Program-made: the position numbers and the translations under genes
Part shown: in pieces, positions 42,457 through 58,345 of the stretch
Numbering within the stretch: the first letter of the stretch is position 1
Layout of the letters: every line of letters begins with the position of its first letter
The notes under the pieces: model-generated
Databases searched by the model: none
What the model was told of the DNA's origin: nothing
The model's input: only the letters and a program-made list of their open reading frames with translations
Source: Himantopus leucocephalus
Lineage: Eukaryota > Chordata > Aves > Charadriiformes > Recurvirostridae
NCBI GenBank assembly: GCA_003993805.1
Contig: RSEF01000001.1
Coordinates: forward strand, 155,202,287-155,266,286
Direction of reading: 5' to 3'
Length of the DNA: 64,000 nt

Positions 42457-45400
42457 GTTTGCTTAAATCTCATAGTAGCTAATGATACATGTCACAACTT
42501 CTAGGAGTAGTTAAAATATTCAGCACCACAGAAGTGATTGCAAGACCTTTGAAATGAACAGAAAGGCTCCCTCTGATTTTGGCCTGTTTCTGCTCACTTT
42601 TAGCAACACTTCCCAGATCATAAGTAACATCTATTACCTATTTATTCCAGTCCAGCATGCATTGTAGAGTAGAAAAAATTAACGATGTACCAAGCTTAGT
42701 TTTGTGACTGGGAATATCTGGTAAGAGATGTGTCTATCTGAGTATTTTGGAGCTGATGTATGGATAAACATTATCAATTAATTGCTTAAGTACTGCTCAT
42801 TATATTAAAGGAGTTCAGGTTCTATTAGAAACGATTGGCTGTTTTCCCCAAATAAATATGGTCCTTTGAGTATCATCAAGACTATATCCATAGATGTTGG
42901 TTTTATAGTCACGACTGTCACAGCCTGCTAATAGATGTATGGCAGACAGCTGAAAACTAAACTGAAAGCAGTGGGGATCCCCAGGCTTCTCTGAACTTTT
43001 TCTGAACAATAACTCTCTCATAAGTGCCATCAAACTCCTCCAAATACAGGGTAGGAGCTTTTCTAAAATTATTTCAGGTTATGGGTGTTTAATTTATGTG
43101 GTTCTCATAGCTTGTGAGGGCCTGACTTGTGGACTCGCACATACACCTTCTGAAAATCAAACCCTTTGGCAGCTTACCCAACATACAGCATCACTTGTCG
43201 TACCTGAAAATGAAAGGGACATGTAATAGCACAAAAAGAACAACTACTGCCCCTAAAATCAGAGTTTAAATTGTCGCCTAATTAACTGAACTTTAGGTAG
43301 TGCTTAAGCAAGCACAATATTTATTTGGACAGTGTCCCGTGCGTTTGCAATGTGCTATGCAGTATGCCTTTGTTCCTGCATTGCAGCCTAATTTAGATTA
43401 GCAGGTTTTCTTCTCCCCTGGAAACAAGGGAAAGCCCAGAAAGTGGCTGCTCACACCAAGTTTGTCACTGCAATGTCTTACCTCAGCAAGGCACAGGGAG
43501 AGAACCTCCCTGGGTCTGCCCTAGGCAGGGGTCCCCAAAACCACTCATGTCCCTGCTCTGAATCCCTCTTTGGAGACACCGATCTCTCTCCTTTGACTCC
43601 AGAGGGAGCCTCAGGCTAAACTCTGAATTATCCCCCAGTTTACCACCAGCAGTTGGCTTCTTTCAGATGTTATTGCTCCTGCTGCAAAAACCTGGAGATA
43701 AAGTAGCTATTATCCTAGCTGGCAGGAGGCATACCGGCAAACAGCGTGTGTGTACTCGGGGCTATGATACATCACGGTAATCTTTAGGTTATTCGTTCTA
43801 ATATTGTATTTAAATATATTTCAGTTTATGCTCTAGCCTTCAGGAGTTAGCACACTTGTCTCCAGGTGCTGATGCTTTTTATATGAACATACTTGGGAGT
43901 CTGGGACAGAGCATGGGGAGTTTTCTAAAGACTTTAAATCCATTCAGCAGTACTCCCCTGGGCATTTCCACCATCCTTCATCCCTGTCACAGGTCAGGGT
44001 TTACATTACCCCTGCACCAGGTTAACCACCCTCCTACAGGTTACCCAGAGCTCAAGCCTGCAGACGTGTGCTGCCAAGTGATGACTTGCTCGGCTGTACC
44101 ATTAGATATTTTTCTTGTTAGTAAGTGTCTCACAGATCAGATGCTATATTAGTTTAACAACTAACTGCTGCTTCACACTTTCTCCATCTAAAATGCCAGC
44201 CCTGCCACGAGAGACCCCATTTTCTCATCCCTTGAAAATTGCTAGAAAAAGGGGAATTTGCAGGCTGTCAGGCAATTAAGAACCTCTCTCCGTACACCCA
44301 GGCTCAAATTTTGCTGCAGGTTATACTGTTAATCCACAGGGACAGAAGTAATTTGGTACAAAATTCATACTGCCTAGGGCTACTCTTAAGAGTTTGCAGT
44401 CCAAAACACCAGTAATGTAGGTAGATGCAAAACTATTTAAAATTGCTAGCAATGAAGTCTTTCTGTCTTTTTTCTTCCAGGGATATTTAACGTGAAAGGC
44501 ACAAACAATTGCAGGAGCAGGAACCAGCAGGCAGTAAATCTCCCAGTGCAGGCAGCCCGAGAGCGAGGCTGCAGTCAGGCACTTGTGCTCCTCTTGCTTT
44601 CAAAGGTCTTTCTTCTTGGCTGAGCAGCCGGAGAGTTTTGACGGAAATTCCCAGCTCAGCTGAGAACAGTCCCAGGACATGACCCAGAGCACCCTTCGGG
44701 CAAGAGCTCTAGGCATCTGCCCCTGATGTAAAGAGCTGACGAAAGCACTACATCTAGCTGCATCCTGGATGGAGCGGAGCCTCCTGTCCTGAAAAGGCCT
44801 TGGGTGCAAGCAGATGTCTGTGGCTGCCTTCAAGGCACGGATTCTCCCTAAGCTCTGTATTTCCTGTTGCTGCTCCCGCAATGTTGCACACTGGACATGC
44901 TGCTTTGCCCTTCAGAGCTCTCTTAATTCCCCTGCCGCTGCCAAGGACACGTGGGCTGAATTCGTTCCATCTCACATGGCGTGTTTATCTGAGGCAACCA
45001 GCAAGTCCCTCAGTCATTGTAGACTCTATTTATAACCAATGGAAATACATACGATCATCCCAAGGGCTATTTAAAGCCCACATCTGGAGTTCCAAGCCCA
45101 CATTTTTAGTTTTAATTCTTCGACTAGCTGCAAAACCAGCCTCCAGAGAAACTTGTGAGTGACAACAGAGGGAACTGTGTGGGCAGCAGCGGTGCTGCAT
45201 GGTGCTCTGCAACTGGAGTTGCCATGCTTGAAGTTTGCACATGACGGGAAGCACAAGAGAGAAATAAGGCCAGAGAAATGGAAATAATTCCTACACTTGC
45301 CTAGATTTATAATGTTTTGGACTAAACTGTTTCAGTTGCAGATGATAGAAGACTTTCTACAATGCGAGTGATCCCATACAATGGTCAACACTTTGGCCCA

Positions 45401-48400
45401 CTCGCCTCCCCTTCCATATCGGTGAGAGCAAAGTGTGGGCTTACAACTTTGGCTGGAAAATCAGGACCACGTTGGCTGTTAGGAAATAACTTCTGATCAC
45501 TAATTGGGATTGGAAAACTGTGATATGACCTCATCTGCAAACAGGAACAATTTCAAGACAAGTTTTCTTGTGAACTTAACGCTCCTGACTTTGCCTAACT
45601 CTAAGCTGGAAGCAGGTAAAAACTACACATATTGCAAAGTATTAATAGTGAAACAATCTAAAGGATACCCATAACCTGCTATTACTGCTTGGGCATTATC
45701 TAAAATACTGTAAATAATTACATTTGTAAAGTATGCTTAGTTTATAATGACACAGATTACGTATTCTATATGAGCAGTTCCTATAGCATACTTCCATGTA
45801 TCTCATTTGCTTTGACAAGGCAGCTTTTGGTGAAGCCAATGCTGGAACGATTTCCTAATGATCTCACTGACGTTAAATTTCTCTTGATCATCATTTCTTG
45901 CAGACCTGTTACATTCTGAATGCAGATGACAGTTTTGACATTCACAAAGATGTAGGTTTAATTATTAACTTGATTACTTGAGCTGGAAAGCCAGATGCCT
46001 AAATATCATGAAAGGTCGAGTAGAACAAATGCTGATAGTTGGTATCTTTCAGTGTTAGAAATGTTACTTGGATTGGAAGGTGACTTAAAAAATAATAACA
46101 AGTATTTGAAAACCAAGGGCTTTTTTCTTTTCACAACTCTTTTCCTGCATGAGTTATTTAAACATTGTTTAATCAAGAATCTGGTCCTAAAAGATGCAGG
46201 AATTTGAGCTGGAGTACCAAAGACATGTAAATTACTTCAAATAAAAGAGAACAGAAAGGAGAGGTACCCAAGACACCAAGTTATATAAAGATCTGATAGT
46301 TTTTCCCAGTGTCCCATGGTAGGTAACACTTTATTGTTGAGAGACTCACATAAAGCACAGCAAGCCTCCTCTTTTATAGCAGAGAATTTGTCAATATCCT
46401 TTACTTTTATGTGCATGATTTATAAATCTATTTTCTAAAGCAATTTGAGGGTTGTAAAATCATACCATTATTTAGTACACAGCTCCTCACGGATTCTGGT
46501 TTATCAACTGTTAGGTAAAGAGTGGAAAAAACATCTGCTAATCACTCATTAAACTAGAACAGATTCAAACAAATGACTGCTATTAAGAGTCCTGATCCAA
46601 AGCCCATTATAGTCGACAGAAAACTCTCAGAGGTTTCGACAGGCTTTGCGTACCACCTGAAGTTAATATTAGCCAGACTGATGGAAAATTTACATCTTAA
46701 TTTGTTACATAAAATTCAAGACCGAAATACAGTAGAGGACTGAAACCTGAAATTGCAATAGCCTCAAGGAATAGAAATTTGTGTGATTTTAGTTGAATTG
46801 AGTACATTGCAACTAATAAGGTAACAAATAACTGGATTGCGTTTTCATTTGTCCATGGATGTCCCCAAACCCCAGATTTGTCCATTAGCACAAAAATGCC
46901 AAACCAAATAAAAAACTTCCAAACCACCCCCCAAAAAAAAGGAAGCAGAGCACCTCTGGCAGGTCAGACAGCTCTCCCCACCTCCAGAGGCAGGCTGATG
47001 TCCTACTGCAACAGATAGGTATTCTCATTATTTTTTATTAATACAAATGCTGATATCATAATATTAATAGTTTTATTGTTCTTTAATAATAATATAGACA
47101 GATCACGTGCTTTGTTGATGAAAAGGAAACCTTATGGAAGAGCAGACTGTGTAGAACCAGGTTACTGTAGCCGAAGCTATGAGACATTTTTGGCCAGAAA
47201 CTGCTTAGAGATGTATAAAAGCAAGAAGAGGGACCTGATTTTGGTGCTGCTTCCTGCCCACTGACACCAGCCCAGCAGTCTGAGGGTGAGTTACTACAGA
47301 TTTAAATGAGGATGGAGAAATCCCAACAACTGTGAAGGATGAGAACCTCGAATGCAGGAAGGCAAGGGGACCTACCGTCATGCTGCTGATAATGTAGCAA
47401 TCTGGGGGGAATTTCTGCTTAAAATTTAGGTGGCCCGTTTGGAGTTCAGTGCTGGCTGGGATGTCAAATGGTCTTGAAAGGCATGTTTAGTAGCTTCAGC
47501 TGTAACAAGAAAAACTGCTGATAACCACTGAAGCACCGTCTTCATGGTTATACACCTTTTTCCATTGCAAAGTGATTGTAAAACATGAAGGTAAGAGCTT
47601 CAGGGGACTGACTGGATGAGGGTCTGATAGCCAGCTGCGGAAATTTTCAGTGCACTCAGTCCTGTTGATAGCTGCTAGCTGACAAAAAGGCTGCCAGACA
47701 GCAAATCCTGCACTCGTTTCCATTTTCATTGGCTTTTTCGAGAGCAAGACCTGACCATTAGGAGCACCCTGCCTTGTCAAAGCCAGGCAGCCCTGTCACT
47801 CACTCCTTTTCATGCAGTGGTCAGGCTCTACCTTTAAGTCCCAGAGATTGCCACGGTGGCTCCAGCTGAGAGGATGCTGCAGCCTCTTGCCGCTCAGATG
47901 GTTGGAAAGCTCTCCGGGCTGAACGTATTTATGGCTGACTTTTTTCCTCCTTTTTTTCTTTTCCCAAAATCATCCTTTAGCTCAATAGCCCTTCTCCATC
48001 TGGCATTTACTCTTTTGATATATTTCTAGGGAGAAATCACATCTTTCTCAACCTTCCCTTTGCTGAGCTAAAACAAGCTCAGCTATTTTTAGACACATCG
48101 TGCTCCCCTGACCACCATCTAAGTATTTCTCTCACCTGTTGCAGAAAAAAAAAAATTAAAAAAAAATCCTTTTTGTGGACCATAAATGACCAAAATATTA
48201 TATACTGTTCCTACTGTCTTTATTCCTCTGGTTCACATCCTCTCTTGTGTTGTTTGGACACACTCTCCTCATAACCATTGTCAGCCTCTTCCCCTTACCA
48301 GCCCTTAGCTCATCATTTATTTTCAATCTTTTTTTGTGTCTCTAATTCTCTCCTCCCTGTGCTATCCGCTTGCCTTCTGATATAAGGAAAGGACTTCATG

Positions 48401-51400
48401 TTAACACACGTTACAGGGACGGAGAAGCTCTGAATTAAATGTGAAGGGAAAGCTTTCATTCCATCTCACCGGTGAATAATAGAGCTGCAAGTTGTCTGTA
48501 TCTTTCACCCAGGTCCACTGAAAAATAAGGCAAGGACAAGTTTTGAAGCGCAGAGAAATCCAGACATGGACAGGTGATGGGTATTTTCCAAGATGCTGTG
48601 TTTCCTCCTTGAGGTGCTGGGGCTCAGGCCTAACACACCCCTGTTACGGCGTGAGCGCTAACGCTCGCGTGAAGAGATTTCAGGGTTTGGAACTGAAGCC
48701 ACTGTCCATGCGTGAAGCAAGGTGCTTGGGACTAGGCTGTGGTGGACCACAGCACCTACTCTCGCCAGCTCAGCTAGGCATAAAAACTGGTCACAAATGT
48801 TCTTCTCAATAACCACCCAGGGAAAAACAACAGCAACGGCAACAACCAAGCATGGAGAAGAGCGGTGCACTGCGCTTATAACAAATTGTTGGTGCCTTTG
48901 GCTGCCCAGCATGGGTTGTGCCCTGTGGGCACAGCTGGAAGCCCACTGGAAGGAAAGTCAAAGGAGCTTTCCCGTTGATGCAGGGATGTGTTTTAAGGCC
49001 CATCACTGAATGCTAGCTGACATTTTCTAAAATGACTGAAACTGCCCGCCCTTTCCTTTTCTTTTTTTTGGTTCTCCACTTGCAGGGCTGCACGGACTCC
49101 TGATTTCCAAAATTTCCCTGCCAAAAATAAGATCCCGTCCAAGCCCCAAGACAAATTGTGATCCCACAGCCAGTCATGACCTGCTGGTTCTAGTGTGAAG
49201 TGGGGAGATGCTTTGTTTGATGGGACAGAAAGAAGCTGAAGACAAAGCTAAGGAGAAAGGTTGTCTAATCCAGAAACCTGATCTGTGAGCTGCAGTTGAA
49301 CAGTTAAATTGTCAGTGTCAGTCCTCTCTATGACAAATATCTGTTACTCCCCAAAGGTGTCATGGACTGACTGCTATGCCTGGGTTTGTGTGCACCAATG
49401 CCCAGGACGAGCTGGAGACACCTCTGTAAGGAAGATGCCCGTTTTGGTACTAAGGGCTGAGGAAGCCAGGGAAAAGAGGTGACATTTATTTGCAGTCCCA
49501 CTAAAATGGTGCAATACAAAAGTATCTCTTTTTGCCAAACAATGCCTCAAAGTCTCCGTCTTTGTCAACAAGACATGTGGGGAAGATGGAGAAGAAAACA
49601 TCTGGCCTAGGCTCCCCTTCCTACAAGGGCACATGGTCCTAGCTCCGGGGGAGCTGATGGATATCCATCACTGGAGACTTTCATCTGCCATTCATCTGAA
49701 GGGTGATGGAGCTGGTGGGATGTCATGTCACCCTGTGTGCCAGGGAAAGCCTCTCTGTGGCTCTGGGGCTCCTCTACAGCTGATCCTACTAGTGCCTGAA
49801 AAGATGCTCTGTAAAGGGTCAAGTGCAACACCAAGAGCAATTTGTATTATTAACTACATATCTTGTTTGGACTCCAATTCTTTTAGGTTTTCCAGTTATA
49901 CTATATCAAGGATGAAAGCAACCTTGAAGAGGCAAAAGTTGAGTGCTACGCTGAAATTCATTCTCATCAGAGCTGTTACTGGAGGACAAGAGGATTGTTT
50001 ATGGTTTTTCAAATAACAGAGTACTTGTCACAGCTGCAGTTGTGGGCTTTTTTAATCTAATTGCTGACTTGAAATGCAAATGACTGTAAAATTTCACAGA
50101 CACATTTTAAAAATGCAAATTGTATGTGATGACAAAGTAATTTTCACGTACTACTTTTCATTGCTCAAGAGTAGCATTTTTTGTTTGTCTGGGGATATTT
50201 TTTTGAAAACTTCCCAGGCAGTTAAAATGCCTGGCTTAAACTATGGAGATACATCCTTGTATTGACAAATAAAAATGCATGCAATATTAGGGACACACTT
50301 TGCACATATTGAAGAACAATTACAGATAAGCATGGTCTCTGCAACCTTAATTCCCATTGCTGTATATGAATTAATGCAGTAAGTTGCAGGTCCTTATCCA
50401 CGTGATTTTTCCTGCAGCGTCAACATACCAGAATGGGCCAGAGTTTTAACAACTCTCTGGCTAAAAAGTCTTAATATTTGAAGCTGGTGTGGATGCCTGG
50501 ATACTCAAAAGCTTCAGTCAGCAGGCTGAAAATGTAAACTTGCCTTCACGAGCTGGGAAAGGCTCTGTGACGGTGGGGTCGGGAATGGGTGTGCAGTCTG
50601 GACTAGGCAGCTACTCCATGGTTGCCTGCAGCTGTTGGACTGGATGCAGCGATGCTGGTGGTCCCTCCCTTTCTATTTTTAAAGATCTTGGCCTTTAATG
50701 TTTGTGCTAGAGTGTAGCTGTGTACTCACTAAAAAAGTGGGATGAATCCCAGTTGTTGGAACAAATTGCTCTCGCTGAGAACAAAGCCAATCAGTTATTA
50801 ACATAACATGCCAGTAGGAGGCTTGCCAAAGTTGACTTAGGCCTCCAGGCGATAATGCTGTGCAAACAGCATTAGATTGCAACTAAAAGCCTGAAACTGA
50901 GGAACAGGAGAATTGCAGAGCAGATGTGTAGCAAGCAGAAAACTGAAAGAAGAGGGAGATATAAGAAAGATCTGTAACAACATAGGAAGTTTGCTGCTTC
51001 TCCTCAAAAATACTCTGACAAATGGGCTAGCACATCACAGGCACAATCTTTATGTGTGCACCCAGTGTACACGAGAGGGACTAACTTATTTTCAGAGATA
51101 GCTGCTCTGCAATTTCTCCAAAAATCAGATTACTGGTGTCTGTATCAGGTTGGGATATCCAATAACAGGCTCACAAAATTGCTTACTCCCTTAGCTGAGA
51201 TCATAAAAGAACAACCAGAAATCATTTTCACACAAATATAAACTTAAGGTGAATCAAAGTACAGCCTGATTATTGGCAACTTAACATGGAGTTTTGTACC
51301 CTCAAAATTTCTCTTCCTCCTGATGGACAGGAGCTGAGTTTCAGAGGTATTTTTTAAGGTTTTGTTCAGTGGGTTCTTTAATACACAGCAGTGCTTAGTC

Positions 51401-54400
51401 AGTGGATCCAGGATATTTTAAAGATATTTTTAGGCAGCTTAAAGAAGGATTTAGCTTCTGTTTGGTGAAATCTGATATCTGATATATACACACACATACA
51501 GGAACACTCAAAGGGAGTTCCTGAGAAATACCTGCACCGAGCTGCCTGTGATTTTTCACCCACTGGAGACAGCATGAGCTCTGGAACTGAAAGAAGAAAA
51601 TCCATGACTCTACAGCCCTTCATAGAGTCTAACAAATCCTTCAAAGAGGCAGAGCTTATAAGCTTGGGGTGGATTCCTTATGGCTCTGAGACAGAGACCC
51701 AGACAAGTCTCTCTAGCGCCGTACAGCTCTGTGCGGTGCCAGCACACGGCTTGGGTCACCGCTGGTTCAGTCATATCTACACCATGCTCCATCGCATCAT
51801 GTAGACATGCCCTTCCTGTCCCTTCTGTTACTCTCTGAATGGTGCAAATGTACAGTATAATCAGTTGCATAAAGGCAGAGGTATAAATAACAACAACTGA
51901 TTAGGAGAACACTGCAATTAATCACAAGAATGCAGGCTCGATGAACTCTGTTGTCATTTTTAATGAACCATACATTATAATTAGAGATACCCAAGGGGAA
52001 CTGTAAGTGCTTGCCAGCGCAGAGATGTCGAGTACAAGAGTACTGCATCAAGAGCTTGTTCTCACGCCATTTGTTAGGATGTTTGAGCTTTCTTCATGAA
52101 CCGTGAGCTGTGTCTCAGTGATGGCTAGAAAACTCAGTGTGGAAGAAAAGAAAGTGAAAAAAGAAAGGAAGAAAAATAGGTCCAGACTAATCCTTTATAT
52201 TTCTGCAGGCCTGTGTGTGGCTCCATAGGGTCTGAAAGAACTGTGAAAGCAATGCCGAAGAAATCCCTCTGTTGCATCCAAATTGCAGACACATCTCAAG
52301 GGTGGGGTACCAAACCAAACACCAGCCATAGAAACATATTTTCCTTTGATATTACTAAACTAATACTGACATACTTAGTGTTACGATAGGGGATATCAGA
52401 GTGAACAATTCTGCACACCCAACTCTGAAGAAAAGCAATGTCTGCACAACTCAGTTGTGGGTGATGGAGTCTGATACACACAACCTAAGATATTACTTAT
52501 GGTCAACTTTGATGACTCTTTGCGTGATTACTTATGTGACCCATATACAAGGTTAATTGGTTTTCCCAGAGATGGTTCCTCTCTTCATTAATTTGATAAC
52601 CCATCCATTCTTTGACTATCCATCAAGGTATACTTTTTCAGACAGACCGTTCTTCTGTGGATCATTTTCTCAGACAATCTGCTTGTCTGTGGAACATCCA
52701 CCAAATTATGTTTTACTTCAGGAGTGGATTAACAATATTTTCAAACACAGTAACTTCCTGGTATTTTTCCAAGTGCAATTCGGAACAGTTCTAATATATT
52801 CTTGGTCACACATACATCCTTTCTTTAGAGTTCCCAGATTTCTTATGTTGCCTAGAAATTAGACTTACATAGCAATAGGAAAACAATATATATGCTATTA
52901 TATTACATACAGCTGTACTATATATGTACATACTTACTATATACACAATATTAAAATGTATTTGTATGTGTATTATTTCAGAAATGTCTATATAAGCCTT
53001 TCTAATGTCTTACTACTAAAATCTATCTAATTAGGGCAAAGTTATCAAACTTGTTTACCTACATTCATTTGATTGTTTTCAAGCTACTACACCTTGGATG
53101 GCATTTCTAGCAGACTTTCAATCCTATTTAAAAGACATCCTGACATTTTTAAGAGTAGGGGAGTAAAGCTACCTCAGGAATTCCCATGAGGTAGCTGGTG
53201 GTTTGATTTGTTTAGTCAGACAATATCTATAAGTCTCATACATATGCACCAGTGTTCAGAGGAAGCAGAAGATTGTTAAGTGCCTGAAGTAAGAGCCTGA
53301 CAGCATAGTTAAGTGCTTTTTTCCCCTTGGAGATTACAAGTTGCATGAAATGTGACACAGACTAGTCTGAGCTAGGAGGGAAATTCAAGAAGGCTGGAGA
53401 ACAGAAAAACACCACTTTCAAGAGCCTTCCTGAGTATTTATCTTGTTTGGGATATATCTGAGATCATCCTTAGGGTCAAAGACTCCTGTGCATCTAATTC
53501 AAGAAGTTAAACACGGTTAAGTGCTTTTTTACCTCAGAGGTTCCCTTTTCTTCAATTATGTATCTGAGAAGAGCCATCAGGCATCGTCCAGAGAGATTTT
53601 TTGTAAGCAGATGTGAGGAATAGGAACAGCACAGCAGCGAGCTTTTGTTTGTGATTGAAAGGCAAATAAAGATCATAGGTGCACACAGCACTACTTGAGA
53701 AGCATGATACAAAAAGCAACATATGATTAATCTCCCTTCCTGAATTTTAAGTTCTTTAGGCACATTCATCTTCAGTTTGATGGACAGCCCAAACTGTTCG
53801 AATTTAAACAGGAAGGTCACAAATCTCCTGCCTTAACCTGCTGGCATCCAGAGGTACTCCGACCTGTAATTAGAGAGAAATCAAATCTAAAAGAAGCAAA
53901 GAAGGAAGATGGGATGTGCCATAATGAAAAAGGTGGATATAGGTAGTCCTCTTGGTCACAGGCAGTCATCATGCCTGTCTACACAGTGTCAGGAGATACT
54001 GCCTGGCTGTACTGGAGAATGATTTTGGAGTGGACTTCCAACCCAAGTACAGGTTGTGCTAATGAAATTGAACTGACTGAATGGATAATGGAAAACAGGT
54101 TTTTTTACAGAAAGAGACAAATGTTGCTTAAAATGGTGGTCACTGCTCCACATTGGGATAAACTTTGGACTCCCAAATTCAAGGGGAAGATGGAGAAGAC
54201 ATTTGATACCATTGAGGCAAAATGACATTTGTTTTCCATTTCCAGTGGATGTATTTTTTACAAAGGCATTGCACAGAGTTTGCCTTCTGTGTACGTCTCT
54301 TTGCCTTTCACACACATGCTCGTCTTACATAACCTGAAAATTATAAACCCCCCAATGAATGGAAGATCCCAACAATACCATGGGAATGGTATGAATCTGC

Positions 54401-57400
54401 TCCCACCTGGCTGAAGTGAGTGTTGTTGTTGCTATTGTTTTTTTCTGTCCCCAAAGTGCTCTTCATCTGTGGTGGCCCTGGAGAGGATGCATGCAAAGAT
54501 ATACAGACCCTTAGGACCAAGAGTCAAATGACCATATGGCTACATTTTGTAACTAGATATTAAAATTGCTGGTTCAGAAAATCACTAAGTTCCACAGCTC
54601 ATGCACAGTTACAGAAGAGTGTGTGACAACATTAGGAAGCAATGCCCAAAGACTTCACTGAGAAAATGCTGTCTCCATGTCAGCACAGCAGCACTGACTT
54701 CATTGGACTCGCTGTTGAGTTACACCCCTATAACTAAGAGAAAAACTAGACCTAGTGGGGCAAGAATATAGTAATAAAAAACAAAAACAGCAAACAAAAA
54801 ACAGATGACAAATCACAGAGGAGAACAAAATGTTCATCACTGATGTAAGAGAAACAGCTGTTGTCTAGGTTATCCCGAAAGTACAGATGGCCTGAGCTTC
54901 CTCTTCATCTGGATTAAAAAAGTTAGAGAAAAAAATGAATCCACTGCAAAAATTGCAGTGTGAATTCCTTGTGCCCTTTGCCAACATTTTAAAAATTGCC
55001 TGACTGTGTTACACCTTTGTTACACTGCTATAAAAGAAAGCAATGACTCTGGTTTGGCATGAGAGCAATCAGATCGAGCATTTGATGCCCTCATTCTCGG
55101 TGACATCCAAGGAGACTCTAGACACTGGTTAGGGCTGAGGTTGGGCCATTCATGAAGCAAGTATCAATGCAGAACATTTGTGCTTTCAGTCATTTGTTCC
55201 GCTGGAATAAATAATTTTGTTCCACAGCAAAAACATTGCCCAAATGAGAGGCTGCATGGGACTTCCCTAATGAGGGTCTTCTGCTCTCTGTGGAGTGGGC
55301 CAGTGATTTGCTTCAGTTTCTCCTTGCTCTCTTAGGGTACCAAGATCGCCACCCTTTATTTTCTTGCTATTGCTCTTATTGACAGGAGGGAAGGTTTTTT
55401 TGGTTTGCACTTCAACAGTCTGGAGAATGGATACTTGACTGCCACAGGTCACCCAAGATTTGAAAAACATAATGTGCCCCTCTCAGTTTCGGTTCACGTG
55501 TGCTGCCTCTCACCAGACTGGCAGTTTTTTTCTAAAAAACTGTTGTGAGAAAACAAACCTGGTCCTGTGTTATACCTGCAGTAGGTGGCAGGCCCAAACA
55601 AAAGTGAATCAAGTCCCAAAAGGTGTAGGTCTAAAATGTAGATGTGCTGTGGAGGCGGTCACTTGTGACCCTATAGCACCAAGAGGCAGACACAAGCACC
55701 TCCAGGAGGGACTGTCTCAGTGTCTGTGGCAAGGGGGAAGGGATCACTTCTCTGTCTTCATCAGCTCACAGAGGAGCTTAGGTAAATAGCTTAGAACAGG
55801 TCACTTACTTCTAGCTGGAAAGACGACCACCTCGCCTTCCTCACATTGTCCCAGTGCTTGGCACACAGTGGGAAAATGCCCAGAAAACAGCCCAGCTCTG
55901 CCTCATCTTCGGGCACAAGAAGCTTCCTGTAAACACATTTCCAACAGTCCTTTAAAAAATGGATTTCCTATTATTTCACAGAATTGGCAGGTAATATACT
56001 GCCTCTGAGATCAAGACAGAGGCTAAGTGTGTGCTTGGGTGATCCTGAGTTACCACAGCTGGCAGGAGATGCCCAGGATCCCCTTGGGGCTGAAGATTTT
56101 TTATAACCAAAGTACTTGCCAAGGTAGTCTCTCCTCTAATACTTACTACTCTCCTTGGAGGAGAGGAGGGAAGAGGCCAGGATTCTACCAGTATTTGCTG
56201 GGACTCTAACCTTAGTTAGGTGTTCACACTCTTTTCCTGGGCACTGTATCTAATCTGCAAATATAGACTTCCTCTCAAAGAACCATTTAGAATACCTTTG
56301 TGACTCTCCTCTTATTTGCCCTCTGGACATGCCTTACCTACTCTGTTTTCTTCATAGGAAGAACTCAGACAGAAGAAAAACTCAGACACCTATTTATATC
56401 TCTGAAGGTCATTTCAGGAACCCACTGATTAAAGATGATCTATCAGTTTCATAAACATGCTCCAGTCCCATCTGTACCTATAGCATATCTGTGGCTTCAA
56501 TGATAGATGGAAATTCAGTAATTATTTATCTAATAAGTTGTGAGGCCATAAAGGCTGGAATACATCTTACTGCAGAGGAGACAAAAGATTTTATTGAATA
56601 AAAGCAAGTGCAAGATTTGACTGTGTGCAATATTAAAAACGTAAAGAAGCCATCTGTCTTTTCTTCATGGAGAACGATTTTGTGTGCTATGCAGTCATTA
56701 ATGATGCATACTGGAAGAGTTTGCTATATTAGTCTGAAGTGAAGCTAGCACTGTGCCTAATGGAACACAAATTAGGGTTCCTAGAAGTCAAAATGCTGTG
56801 GAAATAGATGAGTTACATAGCCACAAAAAAACCCTCATGTTAGCATCTTCATGCATTGCTGGTATAGAGCAATACAAACAGCAGAAGGCAAAAGCAGTAT
56901 TTTTTGAGAAAATCTTCTATGCCCTTTCCCTGCATAGTCTTGTTTTTAGCACAGGTACACATACACCATTCATGTATAACCTATATAAACCAGTACGTAG
57001 GGTGCCATTTGCAGTTCACTTGAAGAAGCTGATGGAACAATGTTTCGTTATACCTATCTACATAAGCTTACATATATAAACACACAAACTGTGTATATAG
57101 ACTTTGTACAAGTTAAATTCAAACATATGAAAAACTGAGCAATAAACACCCAGTTAAAGCAAAATCTATAAACTGTTTAAAGGGCATTAATGCTCCAAAC
57201 TCTTACATTAAAAATAAATGTCATTACGCAGCTCAGTGTATACTGCCTCTTGTTAACTTCAGCACTGGCTTACATGGAACTCGTGAAACTAAAATAACAC
57301 TACTATCATTGCCAAAAAAAGCACTCATGAGCTGGGAAGACTCAAAATTTGCTTGTGTAATTTGAATGTAACACCTCTCCTCTACTGCGTATGCCTTATG

Positions 57401-58345
57401 AGATAGTCTTTACATGTTCAGACACTATTTTTCCATATGACACTGGCAACATTTAGAATATATACCATCAAAGACTGATTTGCATCTGTTTCTGACGCTG
57501 CTTACTGCTTACCTTTGAGATAATTAAGTCTGCAAACAGCATTATTTTGATTTTTTTTTCCTACAGAAGTTTTGCGTAAAGTCTTCATAGCTTTCTAAAA
57601 TGAAACACAAATAGAAGAGAAATCCAAGGCTTCTTTAGGTACCACCCTATCTACACAGGTTTGGGCAATCCACAGGTTTGGCATTTTAAGTTGTTTTGCC
57701 TGGGGCTGGCTCAGGCTCTGACAACAGCCAGGGTACTGTGTCCCCACCTGCACGGACCTCCACCAGGCTAGGTATGACATGCACTCTGCTGTTGCATTTC
57801 AAGGATATATGTTTACATCTCAAAGTTTTGGAGTAAAATTCTCCATGTCCTTCCGTATGTCAGGCCCAAACCTGAAACTATCAACATGTTTTTACCCCAA
57901 GCCTGCTCTCTCCTCACCAACCTCTTCATCTCCACCTCCTCTTCCCCATCCCCACGGCAGCCACAGTCCATTCAGCAATGACATCACTGAATCAGGCTCC
58001 ATTTCTGTGAGCTTCCCATCCCTCTTCCCACCTCCTCACCCTGAGACACCCCTTCTCCTGCTTTGGGCCATTGGTCTTCTCTGCCCCAGACTTTCCTCCC
58101 AGCTCTGGGGACTAGTCCCAGGCCTCAGACCTCAGCTTCCTCATCAATCTTAATATCCCCGGCTGACTTTAACTGAGTTTATATATGCACCTGGAGGGCT
58201 CTAAGGCTTGTGCTTTCTGAAGGAGAAAGAGTAGCAAAAACAGAGCGTGTAATTTTTCCTCAGAAAACCAACTCACAAATAATGTGATAAACTCATGAGA
58301 GTTGGCAGCACTGAATACTATACATTGCTGAAGGCCTCTGAAAGT

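Noticed and set aside
44600..45162. Overlapping open frames on both strands in a G+C-richer patch
   Set aside because: Several frames are open at once, as expected from composition, and none resembles a known protein. Kept only as a place to search.
57887..58150. C/T-rich stretch as a proline- and serine-rich coding exon
   Set aside because: The apparent protein is low-complexity from base composition; there are no splice signals or conserved motif.
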